From: JADFAK01 sp047615865
GTDB lineage: Bacteria > Bacteroidota > Bacteroidia > Flavobacteriales_D > Sanyastnellaceae
Direction of reading: 5' to 3'
DNA length: 19,650 bases
NCBI GenBank assembly: GCA_047615865.1
Contig: JBLHIB010000064.1
Coordinates: 1-19,650, forward strand
Below are positions 6,630 to 14,797 of this stretch, one piece after another. How positions within the stretch are numbered: the stretch's first letter is position 1; the number at the start of each line of letters is the position of its first letter. The position numbers were made by a program, and so were the translations under genes. Under the pieces are notes generated by a model. That model saw only the letters and a list, made by a program, of their open reading frames with translations. It did no database searches and was not told the DNA's origin.

Positions 6630-7289
6630 ATGGCAAGTCACGTAGAAGAGAATTACCTTAAATGTATTTATGGCCTCGGTTTAAAATCTCCAGAAGGCGT
6701 TTCGACAAATTCTATAGCCCAAAAAATTGAGGCTACTGCGCCCTCAGTTTCCGATATGCTCAAGAAGTTGAGTGCGAAAGGGTGGGTAGACTACAAGAAA
6801 TACAAAGGCGCTAGTCTGACTGATACCGGACTTGAAATTGCTATTGAAGTCATACGGAAGCAGCGTTTGTGGGAGGTCTTCTTGGTTGAGAAGTTGGACT
6901 TCAAGTGGGACGAGGTCCATGATTTGGCCGAGCAATTGGAGCATATCCGCTCGAAAGAACTCACCAATCGCCTTGATGCGTTTCTAGACCGACCGCGGGT
7001 CGATCCGCATGGAGATCCTATTCCGGATGCCGAGGGTAAGATCCTTGTTGACAAAAGCAGTATCACTCTTTCTCGAGCTCAACTAAATCAAGCACTCATC
7101 GTAGTAGGAGTCAAGGATTCGTCTAATGATTTCCTTCGATACCTAGATTCAACGGGACTTACTTTGGGTGCACAACTGGAGGTTCAAGAGCACTACTCAT
7201 TTGATCAGTCGCTCCTACTGAAATTTGCCGAAGGTCAAATACAAGTGTCCGCCCAAGTGGCGAAAAACCTAATCGTTAAACCCTCTTAA
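6630..7289 (+). CDS. DtxR/MntR-family metal-dependent transcriptional regulator
   Basis: The 219-residue protein has the full three-part DtxR layout. The N-terminal winged helix (about 1-65) includes VSTNSIAQKIEATAPSVSDMLKKL and KYKGASLTDTG. A dimerisation and metal-binding domain follows (about 66-140; RLWEVFLVE, VHDLAEQLEH and DPHGDPIP), and then a C-terminal SH3-like/FeoA-type domain (about 145-219). Aligned by eye, H97, E101, E104 and H105 match metal ligands of the family. The Cys of DtxR site 1 is Glu here, as in MntR, and the His of the RH(R/K)L motif is Gln78. It probably represses metal-uptake genes when Mn(II) or Fe(II) is plentiful. It is 2 bases from a ZIP transporter gene, so the two are co-transcribed, and an operator-like palindrome precedes it. 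Confidence 0.92.
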   Translation: MASHVEENYLKCIYGLGLKSPEGVSTNSIAQKIEATAPSVSDMLKKLSAKGWVDYKKYKGASLTDTGLEIAIEVIRKQRLWEVFLVEKLDFKWDEVHDLAEQLEHIRSKELTNRLDAFLDRPRVDPHGDPIPDAEGKILVDKSSITLSRAQLNQALIVVGVKDSSNDFLRYLDSTGLTLGAQLEVQEHYSFDQSLLLKFAEGQIQVSAQVAKNLIVKPS

Positions 7290-7291
7290 AT

Positions 7292-8119
7292 ATGGAGCAA
7301 ATAATTGAATTTTTCAAAGGAATAAATCCTGTTCTAGGTGCTCTTATTGCAACCACTTTTACCTGGTTTCTTACTGCTTTGGGTGCTTCCTTGGTTTTTT
7401 TCTTTAAAACCATGAGCAGAAAGTGGCTCGATGGCATGCTGGGCTTCACTGGTGGTGTTATGATCGCAGCTAGTTTTTGGTCCTTACTCGCGCCAGCTAT
7501 TGAAATGAGTCCTGGAACCGGTTTTGTTAAAGCTATGCCTGCTGCTGTTGGTTTTGGAGTAGGCGCACTGTTTCTCTTTTTCTTGGACAATTTCACACCT
7601 CACTTGCACATCAACTTCAGCAAGGATAAGGCCGAAGGCCCGGAAACCCAGTGGCACAAAACTACTCTGCTTGTTATGGCCATTACCTTGCACAACATTC
7701 CAGAGGGATTGGCTGTAGGTGTTTTATTCGGTGGAGTAGCGGCAGGTATTCCCGAAGCTTCTATTGGAGGTGCTGTGGCCCTTGCCATTGGTATTGGAAT
7801 TCAGAACTTCCCTGAGGGTGTTGCTGTGGCTATGCCTTTGCGCCGGCATGGAGTTTCTCGTTTCCGCAGCTTTTGGTACGGTCAGCTTTCTGCTGTTGTA
7901 GAGCCTATTGCCGGAGTATTGGGGGCCTTGCTTGTTATCCAAATGACTCCCTTGCTGCCCTATGCATTGGCGTTTGCCGCAGGTGCCATGATCTATGTCG
8001 TAGTCGAGGAGGTAATTCCTGAGACCCAGCAAGACAAATACACCGATATCGCAACATTGGGTTTCATCGCAGGTTTTATCGTCATGATGCTGCTCGATGT
8101 GGGTCTTACTATAGAGTAA
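7292..8119 (+). CDS. ZIP-family divalent metal transporter
   Basis: The 275-residue inner-membrane protein has about eight hydrophobic segments and the ZIP signature motifs. These are HNIPEG at 134-139 (transmembrane helix 4), QNFPEG at 171-176 (helix 5) and EEVIPE at 239-244. The first two carry the metal ligands of the binuclear site. A His-bearing loop (HLHINF, 104-109) precedes helix 4. The overall form is that of GufA/ZupT-like transporters, which import Zn(II), and in some cases Mn(II) or Fe(II), into the cytoplasm. The metal cannot be told from sequence. Pairing with a DtxR/MntR-type regulator 2 bases upstream suggests manganese or iron as well as zinc as candidates, and implies repression by the same regulator. 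Confidence 0.93.
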   Translation: MEQIIEFFKGINPVLGALIATTFTWFLTALGASLVFFFKTMSRKWLDGMLGFTGGVMIAASFWSLLAPAIEMSPGTGFVKAMPAAVGFGVGALFLFFLDNFTPHLHINFSKDKAEGPETQWHKTTLLVMAITLHNIPEGLAVGVLFGGVAAGIPEASIGGAVALAIGIGIQNFPEGVAVAMPLRRHGVSRFRSFWYGQLSAVVEPIAGVLGALLVIQMTPLLPYALAFAAGAMIYVVVEEVIPETQQDKYTDIATLGFIAGFIVMMLLDVGLTIE

Positions 8120-8171
8120 GAAATCCAATCTTTACGAGAATAGCACAGATGTCTTATTCACTTGGTCTTTG

Positions 8172-8179
8172 TATTTTTG
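8172..8179 (+). promoter_or_regulatory. -7 promoter box for the arylsulfotransferase-like gene
   Basis: TATTTTTG matches TAnnTTTG and lies 18 bases before the ATG at 8198, giving a short leader. I could not find a TTG at the expected -33 spacing. Confidence 0.4.
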
Positions 8180-8197
8180 TCCTAGATCAAGATAGAT

Positions 8198-10552
8198 ATG
8201 AGAAAGATTTTTACTTTTTGCAGCCTAGTTTTTACCGTGCTATTCATGAATGCGCAACAAGCAGCCTTCGAGAACAATTCCGAAGTGGCCGTGCAATTTA
8301 TGTCTCCTATAAGTGGAGGTCAGTACTACAATGTAAATACACAGCTCACTCTTCGTCCTGGTCCACTGGTGAATATTGATATGCTGCTAGATTCGCCTGA
8401 AATGGTTGTCATTTCAGGATCGATAAGTGGTATTCATGACTATGCAATGCGTTTGGCTTCTGATGGAAAAACAATCATTATCGATCCACGAATTGATTTT
8501 GAGTTGCTTGAAACTGTTTCTGTGAACATTGAGTATGGAATTCTAGTATTAGAAGGCGGGTATTGGCCATCGATTAACTATTCATTCCAGACTTCAAAGC
8601 TCCTCCCGGCAGATCGACGAGAGAATCAAGAAGAAATTGAGATTGTGACAGAATCAGAAAGAGAATGGTTTGAGCCAGAAATTCTGATAGGTCCTGAACC
8701 TGGAGTTGCACCTGGAAATATCTTCATTAACACAACAAGCTCGAGCAAGACGCTGGCAATTATGGATAGCGTTGCGACACAACCCCCATTGTGGTGGATG
8801 GAAAGTGGTCTTTTGGGGAATGATTTCAAGGTAAATCGCAATGAAAAACTCACCTTCCATGATCGCATTCCTAAATGGTGGTTGATGATGGATGAGTATA
8901 CACAGATTGTCGACACATTTGTCATGACCAATGGTTATGGCTGCGATAACCATGATTTTCAAATCCTGCCCAATCAACACTATTTTATGTTTGCCTACGA
9001 TGATCAGGAAGTAGACATGAGCGAGGTCGTAGCAGGTGGAAACCCAAATGCACTAGTGGAGGGCTTCGTTATTCAAGAAAGAGATGAAAACGACGACCTT
9101 ATTTTCGAATGGCGCAGTTGGGATTGGTTTCAAATTACCGATAACGAATTGCTGGACTTAACAGGAGCCGATCTCAACATTTTTCATATCAATGCGATTG
9201 AAATCGACTCGGATGACAACCTTTTAATAAGCTCTAGACACATTTCTGAGATTACGAAAATTAACAAGAGCACGGGGCAAATAATGTGGCGCTTAGGTAA
9301 CAATAGTCAAAATCAATTCACCTTTGTCGGGACCCAAACATTTAGCTATCAGCACGACGTTAGAAGGTTGGAGAATGGAAATATATTGCTGTTTGATAAT
9401 GCCAATTTTTCCACGCAAAACAGTCGTGCGGTAGAGTTAAATATCAACACCACGACCATGCAAGCGACTCTTGTATGGGAGTTTGAACATCCTGATAATT
9501 TATTTGGGTCGAGTATGGGAGGCTGCGGCCGACTAGGCAATGGGAACACCATTATTTATTGGGGAAATGTGGGCTTGGATCAATATGGAGCGCGCGTCTC
9601 TGAAGTTGATATGGACGGGAATATTCTATTGGAAATTGCTTGGCCCATTTCAGTGGATTCATACCGGGTGCCAAAGTATGAGTGGTTCTTCGATGATTCA
9701 GTCATCGGTTGCGCCGATCCGATTGCGCTCAATTATGAGCCCGAGCTGCCAGTTCAGTCTTTTGAGAATTGCCTCTATGCTGATGAAGATGAAGATGGAT
9801 TTACCACTGAAGAAGGCGATTGCGATGATAGCGATGCCGATATCAATCCTGACGCCGTAGAGATTCCTTACGACGGCATAGATCAAGACTGCAGTGGCGC
9901 CGATCTTGTAGATGTGGATGGTGACGGCTATTCGCCCGAACAAGGCGATTGCGACGACAATGAGTTTGATATCAATCCAGGAGCAACGGAAATTCCGTAC
10001 GATGGAATTGACCAAGATTGCGCAGATGGGGACTTGGATGATGTTGATGGAGATGGTTTTTCGCCTGATGATGGTGACTGCGATGACAACAATGGAGACA
10101 TCAATCCAGATGCCGAAGAAATCCCTTACGATGGCATTGATCAAGATTGTGAAGATGGCGACCTAGTAGATGTCGACGGTGACGGTTTTTCGCCTGATGA
10201 CGGCGATTGTGATGACAATGAGTTTGACATCAATCCTGATGCCGAGGAAATTCCAAATGATGGAATTGATCAAGATTGTGTGGATGGAGACTTGATTGTT
10301 TCTGTGGATGAATTTGAACTAGCTTTTGGACGAATAATCTGGAATGAAGCAGCAGGTATTCTATCTTGGAATGCTCCTTACAGCCAGACAACGAACTTGA
10401 TGATTTTCGATGGAAGCGGACGGTTGTGCGTCGATAGAGAACTTGGCGCTAATGATACGCAAGTAAACCTTCCGGGCTTGTCTCAGGGTGTTTATACGGT
10501 CGTGCTAAGGTCAGAGGATTTCATAAGCCACAAGATTGCCGTCACTCACTAA
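8198..10552 (+). CDS. Secreted arylsulfotransferase-like protein with MopE-type repeats and T9SS tail
   Basis: The 784-residue protein starts with a signal peptide (about 1-20, ending MNAQ). It has a possible Ig-like N-terminal region (about 25-165), then a beta-propeller-type arylsulfotransferase (ASST/Arylsulfotran_2) domain (about 170-500). In that domain His252 (CDNHDF), His330 (IFHINAIEID), His348 (SSRHISE) and His386 (QHDVRRLENGN) sit in the family's conserved blocks. Next are one GCADPIALNY-type Cys motif (504-527), four 43-residue acidic repeats (about 531-702), and a C-terminal T9SS sorting domain ending KIAVTH. ASST enzymes move sulfate between phenolic compounds; whether this one does is unproven. 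T9SS export and surface display or release are inferred. It follows the ZIP gene by 78 bases but has its own -7 box. Its 3' end overlaps convergent mpl by 11 bases. Confidence 0.82.
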   Translation: MRKIFTFCSLVFTVLFMNAQQAAFENNSEVAVQFMSPISGGQYYNVNTQLTLRPGPLVNIDMLLDSPEMVVISGSISGIHDYAMRLASDGKTIIIDPRIDFELLETVSVNIEYGILVLEGGYWPSINYSFQTSKLLPADRRENQEEIEIVTESEREWFEPEILIGPEPGVAPGNIFINTTSSSKTLAIMDSVATQPPLWWMESGLLGNDFKVNRNEKLTFHDRIPKWWLMMDEYTQIVDTFVMTNGYGCDNHDFQILPNQHYFMFAYDDQEVDMSEVVAGGNPNALVEGFVIQERDENDDLIFEWRSWDWFQITDNELLDLTGADLNIFHINAIEIDSDDNLLISSRHISEITKINKSTGQIMWRLGNNSQNQFTFVGTQTFSYQHDVRRLENGNILLFDNANFSTQNSRAVELNINTTTMQATLVWEFEHPDNLFGSSMGGCGRLGNGNTIIYWGNVGLDQYGARVSEVDMDGNILLEIAWPISVDSYRVPKYEWFFDDSVIGCADPIALNYEPELPVQSFENCLYADEDEDGFTTEEGDCDDSDADINPDAVEIPYDGIDQDCSGADLVDVDGDGYSPEQGDCDDNEFDINPGATEIPYDGIDQDCADGDLDDVDGDGFSPDDGDCDDNNGDINPDAEEIPYDGIDQDCEDGDLVDVDGDGFSPDDGDCDDNEFDINPDAEEIPNDGIDQDCVDGDLIVSVDEFELAFGRIIWNEAAGILSWNAPYSQTTNLMIFDGSGRLCVDRELGANDTQVNLPGLSQGVYTVVLRSEDFISHKIAVTH
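9788..10303 (+). repeat. Four tandem 129-base MopE-type metal-binding repeats
   Basis: Four in-frame units begin at 9788, 9917, 10046 and 10175, each exactly 129 bases (43 codons). Each unit reads DxDGF/Y, then GDCDD, then DINP, then EIP(Y/N)DGIDQDC. This matches the putative metal-binding repeat seen in MopE-like and many secreted Bacteroidota and myxobacterial proteins. The paired Cys residues and closely spaced Asp suggest calcium or other cation binding. The units differ at many third codon positions. Confidence 0.9.
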
Positions 10553-11906
10553 ATTCAATCAATTGTTTGCCAAGGGCTATAATATCCATGCCGCCAAAAT
10601 TGCCGCTAGTCATCAATAGTATATTGGTTTCTTCCATGCTCGTGTGCAGCAGATAGTCTTTCAATATTTCGCTATCGGTGTGGACAGTCACGCCTCCGCC
10701 AAATCCGGCAAGGACGTCATTCTTCGATATCATTTCTAGCTTCTTGTGCTTGAGGGCTTCCTGACTATAATATACGATCGCAATATCTGCTTCATCCATA
10801 CAACCGTCATATTCGGTAAGGAAATCGGCGGAGAGACTGCTGAAAGTGTGCAATTCCATGCAAGCAATCAAACGGCGCGTTGGGAATTGTTCTCTCAGTG
10901 CACTTACTGTCGCTTTCAACTTCGACGGACTATGAGCAAAATCCCGGTAAACAGCACCAGTAGAGCATTTGTCTATTAGTTCTAGTCGGAGAGAGGCACC
11001 TCCAAATGTGGAAATAGCTTGATAAAATGCGGTGTCACTAATCCCCAGTTCTCGACAAACGAGCATAGCTCCTTTCAGATTCTCCATGTTGTGATTCCCG
11101 AAAATCTGAAGTTCAACCGGTCCATTTTCCGTGATAAGCGAAGTGATACCGTCGTTTACATTGTTAGGGTGAGCCTCATAGGGAAGGGACGTGGTATTGC
11201 CCAAAGCCTTATTCGTCACTTCTTGCAAATGCTCGTCGTTCTTATACCAGATCAATTTCCCTCCGGGCTCAATACTCTCTACAAACAACTTGAATTGATC
11301 CACATAGCCCTCGAAAGTTGGAAAAACGTTGATGTGATCCCAGGCAATTCCAGAAATCAAGGCGACGTGCGGCTTGTAGTGCAAGAATTTTGGTCGGCGA
11401 TCAATAGGCGACGACAAATATTCATCTCCCTCGAATATGGCGACCTCTGTGGATTCTTCCAAATTCACCATGCGATTAAAACCCTCTAATTGAGCACCTA
11501 CCATGAAGTCACATTTCATATCTACTTCATTAAGTACATGAAGAATCATGGAAGTAATTGACGTTTTACCATGGCTTCCACCAATAACGACTCGCTTTTT
11601 ACTTTGGGTTTGCTGGAACAGAAATTCGGGATATGAATATACTCTCAGTCCCATCTCTTGCGCTCTCAATAGCTCGGGATTGTTCGTGCGCGCGTGCATT
11701 CCAAGAATGATAGCGTCTAGATCCCCATTGATTTTATTCGGAAACCAGCCCATTTCATCGGGAAGAATCCCCGCTTTTTCTAGTCGGCCACGAGACGGTT
11801 CAAAAATCTGATCATCTGATCCTGAAATTTGGTATCCTTTATCGTGCAGTGCCAGCGCCAAGTTGTGCATTGCGCTACCGCCAATTGCTATGAAATGTAT
11901 TCGCAT
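10542..11906 (-). CDS. mpl: UDP-N-acetylmuramate:L-Ala-gamma-D-Glu-meso-DAP ligase
   Basis: This Mur-ligase-family enzyme (454 residues, normal length) attaches the recycled tripeptide L-Ala-gamma-D-Glu-meso-diaminopimelate to UDP-MurNAc, returning cell-wall peptide to peptidoglycan synthesis in the cytoplasm. The N-terminal domain has the nucleotide-binding FIAIGGSAMHNLA. The ATP loop is GSHGKTS at 110-116. The central domain contains EGDEYLSS and SGIAWDHINVFP, followed by the C-terminal domain with YRDFAHSPSKLKATV. The AHSPSK sequence and GSHGKTS in place of GTHGKTT favour Mpl over MurC. The start is the ATG at 11906. It implies meso-DAP in the wall. The gene is monocistronic and converges on the upstream secreted-protein gene with an 11-base overlap. 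Confidence 0.93.
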   Translation of the reverse strand: MRIHFIAIGGSAMHNLALALHDKGYQISGSDDQIFEPSRGRLEKAGILPDEMGWFPNKINGDLDAIILGMHARTNNPELLRAQEMGLRVYSYPEFLFQQTQSKKRVVIGGSHGKTSITSMILHVLNEVDMKCDFMVGAQLEGFNRMVNLEESTEVAIFEGDEYLSSPIDRRPKFLHYKPHVALISGIAWDHINVFPTFEGYVDQFKLFVESIEPGGKLIWYKNDEHLQEVTNKALGNTTSLPYEAHPNNVNDGITSLITENGPVELQIFGNHNMENLKGAMLVCRELGISDTAFYQAISTFGGASLRLELIDKCSTGAVYRDFAHSPSKLKATVSALREQFPTRRLIACMELHTFSSLSADFLTEYDGCMDEADIAIVYYSQEALKHKKLEMISKNDVLAGFGGGVTVHTDSEILKDYLLHTSMEETNILLMTSGNFGGMDIIALGKQLIEFSE

Positions 11907-12175
11907 CTTAATCGTTGTTTGTATTCTTCAAAAATGCGCATTGCGGCCTTTGATCCGAAGCTAGAAATGGATTGTCTTTAACCTTGACATGTTCACATTG
12001 GAAATGCAGTCGCACATCAGTATTTGTAGTTTATAAGGTATCTTGGTTAGCGACAAGCGCAAATATTGTTGAGTGAGTTCGTGTGAATTCTTGTTAATGG
12101 ATGAAACATTATACAGGTGCAGAGCGTCTCTCAGGAAATAAGCGCTTTTTTTGCAGTAGAATTTAATATATAAAG

Positions 12176-13057
12176 ATGAATAAATTCTTTCGTGATTTTA
12201 GGCTGGGATTGAGAATGACCTTCAAATCTTTCGATTTTGTGTTCAAGCATAAGATGGGGCATTTTTTCATTTATCCTATGATCATTACAGTGATTATCGC
12301 CATTGGTGCTGTGCAAGGAATTCGGGCTTTGGTGGATTGGGTAGAGGGTCAAATTTACACTGTACTAGACCTAACACCTGTCGAACTGCCCCAAGGATGG
12401 TGGGACACTGTGGTTTACTGGATGCAAAATTTGGCCGAAGGCCTGATCACGATTCTCTTGCATGTCGCTTTCTATTTCCTACTGCACAAGACAATCAAAT
12501 ATGCCGTGCTTATTCTCATGTCGCCGGTTATGGCATTGCTATCTGAAAAAACAGAAAAGGTAATTACGGGAAAAGACTTTCCTTTTCATTGGGGCCAGTT
12601 TCTTCGCGATATTTGGCGTGGAGTGCTCATTGCTATGCGTAACTTCTTTATGGAGACAGTCATGGTGCTTGGTGTTATCGTATTGGGAATTATTCTAAGC
12701 TCATTTGTGCCCTTTCTTGCGGTGATTGTTGCACCACTTACTTTGTTACTTACTGCCGGAATCAGTGCTTACTACTGGGGCTTTGCTACAATGGATTACA
12801 CCAATGAGCGTCGCAGACTATCGCTCAAGGAAAGTGTGGAATTTATAAGAGAGTATAAAGGAATTGCGGTAGGCAACGGACTGGTGTTTTACCTGATGAT
12901 TTCGGTGCCGTTCATAGGTTCTTATCTCGGTCCTGTGTTCGCAACAGTTCTTTGCACAGTAGGAGCAACGCTGGCAATTCATGAAAAGGTGGATTTGAGC
13001 AACGAAGATATTGTGCTGCATAAAACAGACAATCCAACAGCATCAATAGAAAGATAG
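12176..13057 (+). CDS. EI24/CysZ-like integral membrane protein
   Basis: The 293-residue protein begins with a FRDFRLGLRMTFKSFDFVFKH-type amphipathic segment. It has hydrophobic stretches at about 32-50, 85-120, 160-200 and 235-260, in the arrangement of the EI24 domain family. The internal LMSPVMALLSEKTEKVITGKDFPF matches the family's conserved cytoplasmic-facing region. CysZ, a member, is a sulfate permease; most Bacteroidota members are uncharacterised, and I do not assign sulfate transport here. It ends 4 bases before the stop of the convergent gene. The ATG at 12176 is the first in frame with the conserved N-terminus. No nearby sulfur-assimilation genes support a role. Confidence 0.8.
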   Translation: MNKFFRDFRLGLRMTFKSFDFVFKHKMGHFFIYPMIITVIIAIGAVQGIRALVDWVEGQIYTVLDLTPVELPQGWWDTVVYWMQNLAEGLITILLHVAFYFLLHKTIKYAVLILMSPVMALLSEKTEKVITGKDFPFHWGQFLRDIWRGVLIAMRNFFMETVMVLGVIVLGIILSSFVPFLAVIVAPLTLLLTAGISAYYWGFATMDYTNERRRLSLKESVEFIREYKGIAVGNGLVFYLMISVPFIGSYLGPVFATVLCTVGATLAIHEKVDLSNEDIVLHKTDNPTASIER

Positions 13058-13061
13058 GTAT

Positions 13062-14636
13062 CTAGCGAACAACAAGCTTTTGGTAGACCGACTGGCTTTG
13101 AAGACGAGTCTCCACAGTGTAAACACCTGGAACTAAAGAATTCAAGTTAACTGTTTGCTCAATAGGCAAGGTCCTCAATACGATACGCCCTTGGGCATCG
13201 TAGAAAACGACCAAGCTCACAGTCTCTTCATTGGTATTTGATATGCGCACGTAGTCAGTTGCAGGGTTTGGAAAGAGAGCAACTTTATTGATTTCGATTT
13301 CATTGTCAGCAGGGAAGATAGTTGGCTTTTCTCCTGCAATTGAACCTGCGTCACTTTGGTCAGGGTCAAGAAATGGTTTGAACACATCCCATGAAAGAGC
13401 AAACTTGGTGAAATACTCCAATCCATCATTTGTACACGTATCAAATCCTCCCGTATACAATCCTACAAGTTGTCCCTTAGAATTGAATAGAGGAGAGCCC
13501 ACGGCTCCATTTCCAACAGTACCTTCTTCCCAGGCCTGAATTTGCCATACCGGATTCTGATTCCAAGTTGTTGCCCAACTAGTGTTATTGTTGAGAGCAA
13601 TTTTGCTTGTTTGTCCTTCTGGATGATTGATGCATGCCACGCTGCTCAAACTACTTTCCTCTGAGCGATCCCAACCGCTATAAAAAACACGACCGCTTTG
13701 GCTTGGATTATCAAAGAGACGTAACAGGATCAATCCATTTTCTTCATCAATGGCTAGTAACTCAGCTCCAGAACTGGTAATTGCATGTTTGTTATCAAGA
13801 CCACTTATCTCGTTTTTACAAGAATTCTCTAAGTGATTGAACTTGAATAACCAATTTTCTGGTGAATCATAAAGAGCTTCTGTAGTTGTAACGATCAATG
13901 GACTTTTCCATCTACCTGTTTGATTAACAAAAACTCCGTTTACCCATCGAGTGCCTCCATCAACTGCAATTTGGACTACAGCTTTAGATGCTTCTTGAAA
14001 CGTACGCGAGTCGGAGCATGTCGAATGAACATAACAGCTGTTGCGTTCTTCCGCATCCCAGTCATTGGTAAAAATATTGTGGTAAACATGAGATACCGAG
14101 CGAATACTCAATTCTCCTTGTCCGCTTACAGAAGGAGGTTCATAGTATTCAATAATTATGCGCTCCCCTTGAAGAGCAGGAATCGTATACGCACCTGATT
14201 CGGTATTGTCTTCGGACGTAAGCGCTCCAATCAGCTCTGAACGATCTTGATTGTAGATGAATAGCTTGCCTTTGCGAGGAATGAAGAATTCACCAAAAGT
14301 TATTCCTATTCCCTGTGCCTCTTGGCACTCAATTCCGAGCATCCAAACATTTGCCGAGTTTTGAAGCTCGAACCACCGTCCTGAATTGTTCAAATTGAAA
14401 GAGGTCGACTGTCGTTTTGCGAATCGAAAAGCGTGATTCTTGAAGACTGCAGCGTTGTTGTCTTCGTTGATAAGTTGAATGAGATTCACTTCGGGCATTT
14501 CCTCGAAAATCAACGCCCCAGTCAAGACTTCTTGGGAGTTCCAACTATAAGGTGTACCCATACGATCTTCTTGCGCCATCCCAAAGGAGGGCAAGAGCAT
14601 CAAAGCAATTAGTATGTTACGGGCAATCTTATGCAT
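13062..14636 (-). CDS. Secreted trypsin-fold pseudoprotease (lysyl-endopeptidase-like) with T9SS tail
   Basis: The 524-residue protein has a signal peptide (about 1-22, ending FGMAQ), an N-terminal beta-rich region, and a domain at about 215-425 resembling lysyl-endopeptidase-type trypsin-fold proteases. It ends with a T9SS sorting domain (about 450-524; LFPNPATDYVRI and a VYQKLVVR end). Structural landmarks of the fold are kept: FKFNHLENSC, YSGWDRSE, CINHPEG, GSPLFNSKGQLVG. All three catalytic positions look changed, by eye alignment. The His of the TAxHC motif is Glu253 (TTTEAL), the Asp before LLxL is Gly301 (or Asn300), and the nucleophile of GSSGSP is Val379 (GAVGSP). A binding or scaffold role is more likely than proteolysis. 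I chose the ATG at 14636 over a TTG four codons upstream. It diverges from the sigma-factor operon. Confidence 0.82.
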   Translation of the reverse strand: MHKIARNILIALMLLPSFGMAQEDRMGTPYSWNSQEVLTGALIFEEMPEVNLIQLINEDNNAAVFKNHAFRFAKRQSTSFNLNNSGRWFELQNSANVWMLGIECQEAQGIGITFGEFFIPRKGKLFIYNQDRSELIGALTSEDNTESGAYTIPALQGERIIIEYYEPPSVSGQGELSIRSVSHVYHNIFTNDWDAEERNSCYVHSTCSDSRTFQEASKAVVQIAVDGGTRWVNGVFVNQTGRWKSPLIVTTTEALYDSPENWLFKFNHLENSCKNEISGLDNKHAITSSGAELLAIDEENGLILLRLFDNPSQSGRVFYSGWDRSEESSLSSVACINHPEGQTSKIALNNNTSWATTWNQNPVWQIQAWEEGTVGNGAVGSPLFNSKGQLVGLYTGGFDTCTNDGLEYFTKFALSWDVFKPFLDPDQSDAGSIAGEKPTIFPADNEIEINKVALFPNPATDYVRISNTNEETVSLVVFYDAQGRIVLRTLPIEQTVNLNSLVPGVYTVETRLQSQSVYQKLVVR

Positions 14637-14757
14637 TGAAATAGACAAGGTTACTTAAACTTGGAGATCCACAATATACGCAATTTAGCTCTTATAGACA
14701 GTTAGTCTTAACTTGGTCCCCTGTACTTATTAACGTAAAAAAAATAATTGGGGTTGG

Positions 14758-14785
14758 TTTGTAACAAAACAAATTCACCGTCGTC
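14758..14785 (+). promoter_or_regulatory. ECF-type promoter candidate of the sigma-factor operon
   Basis: TTTGTAAC (14758-14765) and CGTC (14782-14785) are separated by 16 bases. This resembles the -35 (AAC-containing) and -10 (CGTC) elements of ECF sigma-dependent promoters, as opposed to the housekeeping TAnnTTTG type. It ends 12 bases before the ATG at 14798, so the leader would be very short. Its position suggests that the sigma factor activates its own operon. Confidence 0.5.
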
Positions 14786-14797
14786 TTTCCTGTGACC

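Noticed and set aside
9698..10144. A 148-codon minus-strand frame opposite the acidic repeats
   Set aside because: It is a shadow of the Asp-rich repeats: GAT/GAC codons read in reverse give an Ile/Val-rich frame. The plus-strand protein has clear domains.
9788..10303. The 129-base periodic array as a CRISPR or mobile repeat
   Set aside because: The units are in frame within one protein, diverge at third codon positions and have no spacers; they are protein-domain repeats.
11019..11489. A 156-codon plus-strand frame opposite mpl
   Set aside because: mpl on the other strand is a full-length, well-conserved gene; this frame has no family resemblance.
12176..13057. Calling the EI24 protein a sulfate transporter (CysZ)
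   Set aside because: The family includes CysZ, but no sulfur-assimilation genes are nearby and Bacteroidota members are largely uncharacterised, so only the family name is supported.
14700..14713. Small inverted repeat AGTTA...TAACT in the gap before the sigma-factor gene
   Set aside because: Arms of five AT-rich bases are expected by chance in a region of this composition, and it does not coincide with a promoter element.
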